Source: Nocardioides sp. BGMRC 2183
GTDB lineage: Bacteria; Actinomycetota; Actinomycetes; Propionibacteriales; Nocardioidaceae
Reading direction: 5' to 3'
Assembly: GCA_008123405.1 (NCBI GenBank)
Contig: VSSA01000016.1
Span: 35,156 to 99,155, forward strand
DNA length: 64,000 nucleotides
Part shown: positions 24,737 through 32,754 of the stretch, one piece after another
Layout of the letters: every line of letters begins with the position of its first letter
Numbering within the stretch: position 1 is the stretch's first letter
Notes under the pieces: generated by a model
Told to the model about the DNA's origin: nothing
Seen by the model: only the letters and a program-made list of their open reading frames with translations
Database searches by the model: none
Translations under genes and position numbers: made by a program

Positions 24737-26212
24737 ATGACGAGCATTCTCTCGACTCCCCTCGGCTACGACGACGACGCGCCGCAGGTCGCCATCAACG
24801 ACATCGGCTCCGAGGCCGACTTCCTGGCCGCGATCGACCAGACCATCAAGTACTTCAACGACGGCGACATCGTCGACGGCACCATCGTCAAGGTCGACCG
24901 CGACGAGGTCCTCCTCGACATCGGCTACAAGACCGAGGGCGTCATCCCCTCGCGTGAGCTGTCCATCAAGCACGACGTCGACCCGTCCGAGGTCGTCGAG
25001 GTCGGCGACAAGGTCGAGGCCCTGGTTCTCCAGAAGGAGGACAAGGAGGGTCGCCTGATCCTGTCCAAGAAGCGCGCCCAGTACGAGCGCGCCTGGGGCA
25101 CGATCGAGGAGGTCAAGGAGGCTGACGGCGTCGTCGAGGGCAACGTCATCGAGGTCGTCAAGGGCGGCCTGATCCTGGACATCGGTCTGCGCGGCTTCCT
25201 CCCCGCCTCGCTGGTGGAGATGCGCCGCGTGCGCGACCTGCAGCCCTACGTGGGTCAGACCCTCGAGGCGAAGATCATCGAGCTGGACAAGAACCGCAAC
25301 AACGTGGTCCTGTCCCGCCGCGCCTGGCTCGAGCAGACCCAGTCCGAGGTCCGCCACGGCTTCCTCACCCAGCTGCAGAAGGGCCAGATCCGCAAGGGTG
25401 TCGTCTCCTCGATCGTCAACTTTGGTGCGTTCGTCGACCTCGGCGGCGTCGACGGTCTGGTGCACGTCTCCGAGCTGTCCTGGAAGCACATCGACCACCC
25501 CTCCGAGGTCGTCACCGTGGGCGACGAGGTCACTGTCGAGGTCCTCGACGTCGACATGGACCGCGAGCGTGTCTCCCTCTCGCTCAAGGCGACCCAGGAA
25601 GACCCGTGGCAGCACTTCGCCCGCACCCACCAGATCGGTCAGATCGTGCCGGGCAAGGTCACCAAGCTGGTGCCGTTCGGCTCGTTCGTCCGGGTCGAGG
25701 AGGGCATCGAGGGCCTGGTGCACATCTCCGAGCTGGCCGAGCGCCACGTGGAGATCCCCGAGCAGGTCGTCCAGGTCAACGACGACGTCATGGTCAAGAT
25801 CATCGACATCGACCTCGAGCGTCGCCGGATCTCGCTCTCGCTGAAGCAGGCGAACGAGACCGCCGTCAGCACCGACGTCGAGGAGTTCGACCCGACCCTC
25901 TACGGCATGCCGGCCACCTATGACGACCAGGGCAACTACGTCTACCCCGAAGGCTTCGACCCGGAGACCGGCGAGTGGCTCGAGGGCTTCGAGGAGCAGC
26001 GCGCCACCTGGGAGGACCAGTACGCCAAGGCGCACGCCCGCTGGGAGGCGCACGTCAAGCAGCAGGCCGAGGCCCAGAAGGCCGAGATCGAGGCCGGCGA
26101 GGCATCGTCGTACTCCTCCGGTGCGGCTGAGCGCACCGAGGAGACCGGCGGTTCGCTGGCGTCCGACGAGGCGCTGCAGGCCCTGCGGGAGAAGTTGACC
26201 GGCGGCAACTGA
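24737..26212 (+). CDS. rpsA: 30S ribosomal protein S1
   Basis: A 491-residue protein with four S1 RNA-binding domains (about 34-105, 120-190, 205-275, 290-360), the usual actinobacterial number. Each has the OB-fold pattern, for example GTIVKVDRDEVLLDIGYKTE and VNFGAFVDLGGVDGLVHVSE. Beyond residue 385 is an acidic, Glu/Gln-rich tail (EEQRATWEDQYAKAHARWEA) predicted helical. S1 binds mRNA at the 30S subunit during initiation. ATG 24737 gives the N-terminus MTSILSTPLGYDDDAP common to the family; only a poor ribosome-binding site is visible. An in-frame GTG at 24674 sits eight bases after a -10 box and could give an N-terminally extended form. A strong terminator follows. Confidence 0.97.
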   Translation: MTSILSTPLGYDDDAPQVAINDIGSEADFLAAIDQTIKYFNDGDIVDGTIVKVDRDEVLLDIGYKTEGVIPSRELSIKHDVDPSEVVEVGDKVEALVLQKEDKEGRLILSKKRAQYERAWGTIEEVKEADGVVEGNVIEVVKGGLILDIGLRGFLPASLVEMRRVRDLQPYVGQTLEAKIIELDKNRNNVVLSRRAWLEQTQSEVRHGFLTQLQKGQIRKGVVSSIVNFGAFVDLGGVDGLVHVSELSWKHIDHPSEVVTVGDEVTVEVLDVDMDRERVSLSLKATQEDPWQHFARTHQIGQIVPGKVTKLVPFGSFVRVEEGIEGLVHISELAERHVEIPEQVVQVNDDVMVKIIDIDLERRRISLSLKQANETAVSTDVEEFDPTLYGMPATYDDQGNYVYPEGFDPETGEWLEGFEEQRATWEDQYAKAHARWEAHVKQQAEAQKAEIEAGEASSYSSGAAERTEETGGSLASDEALQALREKLTGGN

Positions 26213-26235
26213 TCGCCCTCGCTCCGCGAGCTGAC

Positions 26236-26278
26236 GAGGCCCGCCCCACCGTTTGGTGGGGCGGGCCTCGGCCTTTTT
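26236..26278 (+). terminator. Rho-independent terminator of rpsA
   Basis: A perfect 15-bp GC-rich stem (26236-26250 with 26255-26269) with a GTTT loop, followed by GGCC and five T residues (26274-26278). The best intrinsic terminator in the window. Confidence 0.92.
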
Positions 26279-26311
26279 CGGCGAATCGGGGACGTAGGCC
26301 GCGACCGAGCG

Positions 26312-26317
26312 TACCGT
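26312..26317 (+). promoter_or_regulatory. Probable -10 box of SGNH hydrolase gene
   Basis: TACCGT nine bases before ATG 26327, implying a leaderless or nearly leaderless mRNA. Confidence 0.3.
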
Positions 26318-26326
26318 CGAACGGTC

Positions 26327-27913
26327 ATGTCGACCCTGCTCCGGTCCGTCGTGCTCGTCGTCATCGCGGCAATGGTGGCGAGCGCGCTGACGTGTGCCCG
26401 GGTGGCAGAAGCGGCGCCCGGGCCGACGCGGGTGCTGATCGTCGGCGACTCGATCACGCACGGATCGACGGGTGACTACACCTGGCGCTACCGACTGTGG
26501 CGCCACCTCGCCGAGAGTGGTGCGGAGGTCGACTTCGTGGGCCCGCGCACCGACCTCTGGGACTACCTCGGCGAGCACGACGGCAACCAGCAGTACGCCG
26601 ACAGGCAGTTCGACCGGGACCACCGGGGTCTGTGGGGGGAGTCGTTCACCCGCCTGAACCCGGAGATCGGCGCGTTGGTCCGCACCCATGAACCGGACCG
26701 GCTGGTGGTCGCGCTTGGCTTCAACGATCTCGCTTGGTGCTGCTCACCGGCGCACACGCTGGAGCTGCTGAGGACGTTCCTGGACGAGGTCGACGCCGCC
26801 TCCGACGGCGTGCAGGTCGTGGTCGCCACCGTGCCGTCGTCCCGGTTGGCCGCCGCGGTGACGTACAACGAGCTGTTGGTCGACGCCGAGGATGAGCTGA
26901 ACCAGGACCACCCTGGTCTGGTGGTGGCCGACACGTCGACCGGGTTCGACAGCGCCGAGCACACCTTCGACGCGACCCATCCGAACGCGAACGGCGAGCT
27001 GATCATTGCGGCCGGCGTGGCCGATGCATTGGCTGAGACCGGGGTAGGGGCGCCGATGCCACGCCCGCTCGGCACCTTGCCCGTGGGCCCGACGGTGCCG
27101 TCGGTACTCCAGGTCCGTGCCGGTGATCACGAGGCGGTGCTGAGCTGGACCGCAGCACCGGGAGCGACCCGCCACTTCGTCTGGCGCCGCGACCTCGACG
27201 CCGGCCAGGATTGGACCCGGCTGCCCGATCCAGTCACCGGCGACGGCTGGACCGTCGACGGCCTGACCAACGGACATCGCTACCGCTTCCGGGTGCAGGC
27301 CGCGAAGGTGTGGGCGGTCTCGCCGCTGCTCTCGGCGGCGGTCGGAGTGGTGCCGCGTCCGCGGGTTCCACCCCCCACGGCCATCGAGGCTGTGGTGAGC
27401 CGCAACCACGCGCTTCGGGTGCGCTGGGCGCGACTGGCTGGGGTGAACACCTATCTGCTGCGCGCCCGTCGGGCGGGCTCACGCGACGTCGTCCAGCAGC
27501 GGGTGGCGGGTGGCGCCGCCACAGTGACCGGGCTGGTGGCCGGCGCCCGCCATCAGGTGACCGTGCGGGGTGTCGACCGCGGTGTGGTCGGACCTGCGTC
27601 GCCGGTGGTGCGCGGACGACCCTGGGGCCCGGTCGTCGACAGTCCGCGGCCACGGGTGCGGACCGTGTCGCACCGCGCGGTGCGGATCTCCTGGCCGGCG
27701 CGTCGTCCGGCCACCCGTTGGGAGGTCCGGCTCCGGGACCGGAGCATCGGTGGGCGCTGGCAGGTTGTCCGACGGCTGCCGGGTGAGCAGACCTTCCTGC
27801 GCCTGGGACGTCTGACGGCGGGCCACCGCTACCAGGTGCGGCTGCGGGGCTGGCATCAGCAGGTGCGGGGCACCTGGTCGCCGGTCGTCGGAGTGCGGGT
27901 GCGTGGACGCTGA
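26327..27913 (+). CDS. Secreted SGNH/GDSL hydrolase with fibronectin type III-like repeats
   Basis: A 528-residue exported protein. A signal peptide (residues 1-30, ending VAEAA) is followed by an SGNH esterase domain: VLIVGDSITHG with the nucleophile Ser42, VALGFNDLAW (block III Asn near 133), and DATHPNANGE with the Asp-His pair near 216-219. A Trp-Asp-Tyr region resembles carbohydrate esterase-like members. From about residue 260 to the end are three fibronectin type III-like modules (repeated GLTNGHRYRFRVQA-type strands), probably for binding glycan or the cell surface. The probable role is de-esterification of an extracellular polysaccharide, but the substrate is not shown. Stop codon is seven bases from the convergent small gene. 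Confidence 0.82.
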   Translation: MSTLLRSVVLVVIAAMVASALTCARVAEAAPGPTRVLIVGDSITHGSTGDYTWRYRLWRHLAESGAEVDFVGPRTDLWDYLGEHDGNQQYADRQFDRDHRGLWGESFTRLNPEIGALVRTHEPDRLVVALGFNDLAWCCSPAHTLELLRTFLDEVDAASDGVQVVVATVPSSRLAAAVTYNELLVDAEDELNQDHPGLVVADTSTGFDSAEHTFDATHPNANGELIIAAGVADALAETGVGAPMPRPLGTLPVGPTVPSVLQVRAGDHEAVLSWTAAPGATRHFVWRRDLDAGQDWTRLPDPVTGDGWTVDGLTNGHRYRFRVQAAKVWAVSPLLSAAVGVVPRPRVPPPTAIEAVVSRNHALRVRWARLAGVNTYLLRARRAGSRDVVQQRVAGGAATVTGLVAGARHQVTVRGVDRGVVGPASPVVRGRPWGPVVDSPRPRVRTVSHRAVRISWPARRPATRWEVRLRDRSIGGRWQVVRRLPGEQTFLRLGRLTAGHRYQVRLRGWHQQVRGTWSPVVGVRVRGR

Positions 27914-27919
27914 GGCGTG

Positions 27920-28081
27920 TCAGCGCACGGCGCTGCCCGGGGGCAGGAACGTCGGGTCGACGGCGTGGGAGGAGGGGGGAGCGATGTGGGGGCGAGCGTC
28001 GCGCAGAACCATCTGGAGCGTGCCGGCGACGACGGCGAACCCCAGGAGAAGCAGCAACATCAAGAACATGGCAGTAATCAT
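27920..28081 (-). CDS. 53-residue single-span membrane peptide
   Basis: A short gene encoding one long hydrophobic helix at the N-terminus (MFLMLLLLLGFAVVAG, residues 5-20) followed by a short basic segment and a Pro-rich tail ending LPPGSAVR. The reading frame, start and stop are clear, but no family is recognised. It is divergent from the GlxA-type regulator gene, and an 11+11-bp perfect palindrome lies just upstream of its start; its only candidate ribosome-binding site (AGGAATGA) overlaps that palindrome. The arrangement suggests regulated expression by the neighbouring regulator. A role as small membrane effector or toxin-like peptide is possible but unproven. Confidence 0.6.
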   Translation of the reverse strand: MITAMFLMLLLLLGFAVVAGTLQMVLRDARPHIAPPSSHAVDPTFLPPGSAVR

Positions 28082-28091
28082 GCGCGTCTTT

Positions 28092-28117
28092 CATTCCTGC
28101 CAGAAGTGGCAGGAATG
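28092..28117. promoter_or_regulatory. Perfect palindrome between divergent genes, probable operator
   Basis: CATTCCTGCCA and TGGCAGGAATG are perfect inverted repeats around GAAG. It lies 10 bases before the small membrane gene and about 48 before the regulator start. A transcription-factor site for the GlxA-type regulator is the likeliest meaning. Confidence 0.6.
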
Positions 28118-28164
28118 CCGACCTCCGTTGATTTGCTGCCATGTGTCGTGGCACGATGCGAGCC

Positions 28165-29109
28165 ATGTTGAGCAACGTGGCCGTGCTGGCGTTCGACGGC
28201 GTCGCGCCCTTCGAGCTCGGCGTCCTCTGTGAGGCGTTCGGTCTCGACCGCACCGAGCACGGCGTGCCGCGGCTCGACTTTGCGGTCTGCTCCCACTCCC
28301 GCGCGCCGATGCGCACCTCGATGGGCTTCTCGATCCAGGTCGACGCCGACCTCGGACGGGCGGCGGAGGCCGACCTGATCGCGGTGCCCGCGATGCCGCG
28401 TGGTGGCACTCCGCCGGAGGAGGTGATCACCGTGCTCCAAGCGGGTCACGACCGCGGGGCGCGCATCCTCTCGGTCTGCAGTGGCGCCTTCACGCTCGGC
28501 TCCGCCGGCCTGCTCGACGGTCGGGAGTGCACCACGCACTGGATGTACACCTCCGAGCTGCAGGAGCGGTTCCCGCTCGCCCGCGTCGTCCCCGAGGTGC
28601 TGTACGTCGACGCAGGCCAGGTGGTCACCAGCGCCGGGACCGCCGCCGGGATGGACGCCTGCTTGCACATCTGGCGCCAGGAGCACGGGTCGGCCGTGGC
28701 GAGCATGATCGCGCGACGGGCGGTCGTCCCGCCGCATCGTGACGGTGGGCAGGCGCAGTTCATCGCCCGTCCGGTCACCGACTGCGAGGCCGAGACGCTG
28801 CGGCCGGTGCTCACCTGGGTGCTGGAGAACCTCGCCGAGGACCACAGCGTGGGATCACTGGCTGAGCGGGCCCACATGTCCCCGCGGACCTTCGCGCGGC
28901 GGTTCCGCGACGAGACCGGGACGACCCCGCACACCTGGGTGACCCAGCAGCGGATCGCCGCTGCCGAGGAGCTGCTGGAGCGCACCGATCATCCGGTCGA
29001 GCGGATCGCCTCGATCGTCGGCTTCGCCAACCCGGCCACGCTGCGACACCACTTCACCCGGGTGCGCGGGGTCAGCCCCCAGGCCTACCGCCGCCAGTTC
29101 GCCTGCTGA
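28165..29109 (+). CDS. GlxA-family AraC-type transcriptional regulator
   Basis: A 314-residue regulator. Residues 1-185 form a DJ-1/PfpI-like domain (VAVLAFDGVAPFELGVLCEAFG), with Cys105 in the elbow LSVCSGAFTLGSAGLL as in enzymes of the fold, although in regulators it is thought to sense a ligand. Residues about 215-312 are two AraC-type helix-turn-helix units (SLAERAHMSPRTFARRFRDE and ERIASIVGFANPATLRHHFT). ATG 28165 is the start that matches related N-termini; ATGs at 28156 and 28141 are in frame. It probably controls the divergent small membrane gene and itself through the palindrome at 28092-28117. Inducing ligand unknown. Confidence 0.9.
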   Translation: MLSNVAVLAFDGVAPFELGVLCEAFGLDRTEHGVPRLDFAVCSHSRAPMRTSMGFSIQVDADLGRAAEADLIAVPAMPRGGTPPEEVITVLQAGHDRGARILSVCSGAFTLGSAGLLDGRECTTHWMYTSELQERFPLARVVPEVLYVDAGQVVTSAGTAAGMDACLHIWRQEHGSAVASMIARRAVVPPHRDGGQAQFIARPVTDCEAETLRPVLTWVLENLAEDHSVGSLAERAHMSPRTFARRFRDETGTTPHTWVTQQRIAAAEELLERTDHPVERIASIVGFANPATLRHHFTRVRGVSPQAYRRQFAC

Positions 29110-29146
29110 TCGGCTCGAAGCCGGTGCGGGGGCGGCGTCCCGGGTC

Positions 29147-29152
29147 TAGCCT
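29147..29152 (+). promoter_or_regulatory. -10 box of sugar dehydrogenase-like gene
   Basis: TAGCCT nine bases before GTG 29162. The intervening GAGGGGG could also act as a ribosome-binding site. Confidence 0.35.
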
Positions 29153-29161
29153 GAGGGGGTC

Positions 29162-32134
29162 GTGCGACGTACCTTCTGCTCCCTGCTGGTCCTGGTCACG
29201 GCGTTCGCGATCTTCGCGGTGGCTCCGTCACCGCCGGCGGGCGCCGCGAGCCGACCTGCGCTGAAGGTGACCCCCGCCCGGCCGCTGCTCGCCGAGCCGG
29301 TGACGGTGCGCACGCGTCTGCCCGGTCGCGGCGTGCGGCCCGTGGTGCTGCAGCAGGCCCGGGGTCAGCGGTGGGCAGCGCTGGCCCGGTCCCGCACCGA
29401 CCGCGCCGGTCGGGTACGGATCGTGGTGCGTGCCACCGCGCCGTCGACCCGGTTGCGGCTGGTCGCTCCGCGCCACCGCACCGGTGACCGGGTCCGGCCC
29501 CGCGTGGTCTCCGCGGTGCGGACGGTACGCGCGCGCACGGGCACGTTGCGCTTCGTCCCGGTGGCGCGGTCAGGGGCTGTCGACATACGGGTGACCACCT
29601 CGAACGTGCTCGCTGGCCGGCCGCTGCGCGTCCAGGCAACAGGTCCGGACACCGGGTGGCGGACCCTGGGGACCGGTCGGGTGCACCGCAGCGGCACCAC
29701 GCGATTGGTCGGCGTCGCCCCCCACGAGGAGATGGCCGATCGGCGGCTGCGCGTGGTGGCGCCGCGCTTCAAGGGTGCTCCGGCGGTGGTCTCGGCCGTC
29801 CTGCGGCCACCGATCGGCCAGGTCGAGGCAGCCGTCGAGGACCAACAGGTGCGGATCACCGCGACCACCGATGGCGATGTCAGCGCGGTCCGCTTCTACG
29901 GTGACGGCGAGCTGCTGGTCGAGGACCGCGCCGCCCCCTTCGAGACCACGTGGACCCCCACCATCGGCAGCCATGACGTGACTGCCCGGGTGGTCGGGCC
30001 GCTGCAGAGCATGCTGGCGCCGGCCGTCGCGGTGGAGACCGTGGGGACCGCGATCGGGGTGGACTCCGGTGTGGCCGAAGGCTTCGCGCTGGAGCCCGTG
30101 CAGAGCGGGTTCGAGCTCCCCACCAGCGCTGCCCCGCTGCCCTCCGGCGACGTGCTGGTCACGGAGAAGGCAGGGACGGTCCAGGTCGTCGAGCCCTCCG
30201 CCGACTCCGGATGGTCGCTGCCGCGTCAGGTGCTCGACCTCACCGCCGACGTTCACGACGGCGGTGACTCCGGCTTGATCGGCATCGCCGTCGATCCGAA
30301 CTTCGCGGAGAACGGTCACGTCTACCTCAGCTATGTGCTCGACGGTGTGGTCGGCGGCGATCGACGCAGTCAGCAGGTTGCCCGGTTCACCTGGGACGGG
30401 GAGCGCCTGCTGCCCGGCTCCCGGGCCGTCGTGCTCGGCGCGGCCACGGGGGAGGAGTGCGCGGCCGAGCAGTCGATCCGCACGCCCGGATGCCTGCCGA
30501 TGGTCGGGGAGGCACACACCGTCGGCGATCTCGCGTTCGACGCCGCCGGCAACCTCCTGGTCGGTGTCGGTGACGGTGCGCTCGAGCTCGCCCCCGGTGG
30601 CCTCCGTGGGCGGGAGGCCACGCTGCGCGCCCAGGATCCCGACGTGCTCGCCGGCAAGGTGCTGCGGATCGATCCGGCCACCGGACGCGGCGTGCCGGCG
30701 AATCCGCTCTATACCGGCGACGGCTCCGACAACGCCTCACGGGTGCTCGCGCTGGGTTTCCGCAACCCCTTCCGGTTCTCGGTCGCCGACGACCTGCTCC
30801 TGGTCGGCGATGTGGGTGAGGCCGCGGTGGAGGAGGTCGACGCCATCGAGCTCGCTGCCCATGGTGAGCGCCCACCGAACTTCGGATGGCCGTGCTGGGA
30901 GGGGGAAGAGCACACAGCGGTCGGCGACGTGAGCGATCCGGCCGACCCGTGGCACGGCTGCGCCGCGGTCCGAGAACCCGGCGCAGTGACGCCACCGGCC
31001 TACTCCTATCCCCACCAGAACACCGGCGGGTCGGTGTCGGCCGGCACCTTCCTCGACTCCACCGCCTACCCGACCTCGGTCCGAGGCCGTTATGTCTTCG
31101 GGGACTATGCGCAGAACTTCATCCGGACCGCCACGGTCGGCCATCACGGCACGCTGTCGGACGTCGCGCCGTTCGCCGACGCGAGCGCGGCCGGCGGCCC
31201 GGTCAAGTTCTTCACCGGCCCCGACGGGCTGGTGTGGTCGGTCTCGATCGCCACCGGTGGCCTGGTCCGGCTGCGTTGGACCGGGGAGGGGCCGACCGAC
31301 GAGTGTCCGGCCGGGTCGTTCCGGCGTACCTTCCACGACCTGGACGGGCCGGACTCGGTCTTCGATCGGGAGCCTCCCGAGGGTGAATACGGCTGGCTCT
31401 ATCCCTACGTCGAGGCCCAACTTCCCGCGGAGCGGCTGGCGCCTGCCGAGTGCACCGCCGACCTTGCGCTGCACACGCCCGGCTCACCCTGGTTGGAGGA
31501 GGGGGAGAGCGACGATCGCGCGCACCCCGGTGACCGGTTCGGTACGGCGTGGCGCGGCAGCATCACTGTCGCGCCCGGCACCTACCGCTTCGAGGTGGAG
31601 GGCAGCGAGTGGATGCGCCTGTGGGTCGATGACCGACTGCTGCACGACTTCTACGCCAACCGGTTCTGGGCGCCGGAATATCGCAGCGCCGAGGTGGTGC
31701 TCGGGCGTGGGCAGCACGTCGTACGCGCCGAGGCGATCCACGGTGACGAGGAGCTCGCCGCGGCCGACGTGCGCTGGGAGCGGATCGGGTCACCCCCGCA
31801 GGTCACGCTCACCGCACCGGCGAACGGGGTGCTCGCCGAGACGGGGCAGGTGGAGTGGAGCATCGACGCCCACGACCCGGACGGCCCCGAGCAGCCCGAG
31901 GTCGAGCTGGAGGTCGACTTCCTGCACTACACCGGAGCCACGTTCCACTCCCATCCCTCGACCCGCGTCACCGGCGAGCTGTTCGGAACGCTCGAGGTCG
32001 ACGACCGGCACGCTCCGCGATCCGGGATCGTCCGACTCCGTGCCGTGGCCACCGATGCCACGGGCGCGCGCACGGTGAGCGCGCCGGTCTACGTCTGCTT
32101 CCCCGACGGGTACGTCGGCCCCTGCCGACCCTGA
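29162..32134 (+). CDS. Secreted PQQ-type sugar/sorbosone dehydrogenase-like protein with PA14-like domain
   Basis: A 990-residue exported protein. Signal peptide residues 1-29 (ending AGAAS). Residues about 30-300 are beta-rich Ig-like repeats. Residues about 305-700 are a GSDH six-bladed propeller (LPSGDVLVTEKAGTVQVVEP, DSGLIGIAVDPNF, GFRNPFRFS, GRYVFGDYAQNF). Residues about 780-885 resemble a PA14 carbohydrate-binding domain (GSEWMRLWVDDRLLHDFY), and an Ig-like domain ends the protein. Family members oxidise sugars or sorbosone with PQQ; no PQQ synthesis genes are in this window. GTG start, no operon partners. It may act on an extracellular glycan, as could the secreted SGNH hydrolase nearby. 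Confidence 0.82.
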   Translation: MRRTFCSLLVLVTAFAIFAVAPSPPAGAASRPALKVTPARPLLAEPVTVRTRLPGRGVRPVVLQQARGQRWAALARSRTDRAGRVRIVVRATAPSTRLRLVAPRHRTGDRVRPRVVSAVRTVRARTGTLRFVPVARSGAVDIRVTTSNVLAGRPLRVQATGPDTGWRTLGTGRVHRSGTTRLVGVAPHEEMADRRLRVVAPRFKGAPAVVSAVLRPPIGQVEAAVEDQQVRITATTDGDVSAVRFYGDGELLVEDRAAPFETTWTPTIGSHDVTARVVGPLQSMLAPAVAVETVGTAIGVDSGVAEGFALEPVQSGFELPTSAAPLPSGDVLVTEKAGTVQVVEPSADSGWSLPRQVLDLTADVHDGGDSGLIGIAVDPNFAENGHVYLSYVLDGVVGGDRRSQQVARFTWDGERLLPGSRAVVLGAATGEECAAEQSIRTPGCLPMVGEAHTVGDLAFDAAGNLLVGVGDGALELAPGGLRGREATLRAQDPDVLAGKVLRIDPATGRGVPANPLYTGDGSDNASRVLALGFRNPFRFSVADDLLLVGDVGEAAVEEVDAIELAAHGERPPNFGWPCWEGEEHTAVGDVSDPADPWHGCAAVREPGAVTPPAYSYPHQNTGGSVSAGTFLDSTAYPTSVRGRYVFGDYAQNFIRTATVGHHGTLSDVAPFADASAAGGPVKFFTGPDGLVWSVSIATGGLVRLRWTGEGPTDECPAGSFRRTFHDLDGPDSVFDREPPEGEYGWLYPYVEAQLPAERLAPAECTADLALHTPGSPWLEEGESDDRAHPGDRFGTAWRGSITVAPGTYRFEVEGSEWMRLWVDDRLLHDFYANRFWAPEYRSAEVVLGRGQHVVRAEAIHGDEELAAADVRWERIGSPPQVTLTAPANGVLAETGQVEWSIDAHDPDGPEQPEVELEVDFLHYTGATFHSHPSTRVTGELFGTLEVDDRHAPRSGIVRLRAVATDATGARTVSAPVYVCFPDGYVGPCRP

Positions 32135-32148
32135 TCGGCCACTGCCAC

Positions 32149-32154
32149 TAGCCT
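32149..32154 (+). promoter_or_regulatory. -10 box of coaE (leaderless)
   Basis: TAGCCT eight bases before ATG 32163, with no ribosome-binding site between. Confidence 0.4.
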
Positions 32155-32162
32155 TTGCTGCC

Positions 32163-32753
32163 ATGCGCGTTGGACTCACCGGCGGTGTCGCGTCGGGCAA
32201 GAGCACTGTCTCCTCGATCCTCGCCGAGCTCGGCGCCATCGTCATCGACGCAGACCAGTTGGCCCGGGAGGTGGTGGAGCCAGGGACGCCGGGCCTCGCG
32301 GCCGTCGTGGAGGCGTTCGGTCCGGACGTGCTCACCGCCGACGGAGCCCTGGACCGGGCGAAGGTCGGCGAGATCGTCTTCAACGACCCCGATCAGCGTC
32401 GCCGCCTCGAGGCCATCGTGCACCCGCTCGTCTTCGAGCGCTACGCCGAACTGGAGGCCGCGGCCCCGGCCGACGCGGTGGTCGTCCACGACATCCCGCT
32501 GCTTGCGGAGTCCGGTCGGCACGAGGACTTCGACGCGGTGATCGTGGTGGACGCGCCGCGTCAGCTGCAGATCGACCGGATGCTGATCGAGCGCGGGTGG
32601 ACCCAGCGCGACGCGGAGGGCCGGATCGGCGCTCAGGCCACCCGAGAGCAGCGCAACGCGATCGCCACCCACCTGATCGACAACACCGGCACGATGGAGC
32701 AGTTGCGGGCCCGTGTGGAGGAGGTCTTCGACCGGCTGAACGCCTCCGCGTGA
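32163..32753 (+). CDS. coaE: Dephospho-CoA kinase
   Basis: A 196-residue P-loop kinase that phosphorylates the 3' hydroxyl of dephospho-CoA, the last step of coenzyme A synthesis. Walker A is GLTGGVASGKSTV (residues 4-16), followed by VIDADQLAREVVEPG with the substrate-binding Asp, and HDIPLLAESGRHEDFD in the CoA-binding region. RIGAQATREQRNAIATHLIDN closes the lid region. The size is that of the single-domain bacterial enzyme, without the C-terminal UPF0157/GrpB extension found in mycobacterial CoaE. A separate GrpB gene exists at 47.1 kb. Its stop is one base from that of the convergent sigma factor gene. Confidence 0.96.
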   Translation: MRVGLTGGVASGKSTVSSILAELGAIVIDADQLAREVVEPGTPGLAAVVEAFGPDVLTADGALDRAKVGEIVFNDPDQRRRLEAIVHPLVFERYAELEAAAPADAVVVHDIPLLAESGRHEDFDAVIVVDAPRQLQIDRMLIERGWTQRDAEGRIGAQATREQRNAIATHLIDNTGTMEQLRARVEEVFDRLNASA

Positions 32754-32754
32754 C

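Noticed and set aside
24725-26689. 654-codon frame antisense to rpsA
   Set aside because: Asp/Leu/Val-rich shadow of the S1 repeats; no start signal and no homology.
28019-28430. Longer reading frames over the small membrane gene
   Set aside because: Arg/Pro/Ser-rich frames without start signals; the 53-codon frame encodes a coherent membrane helix and has its own stop before the convergent gene.
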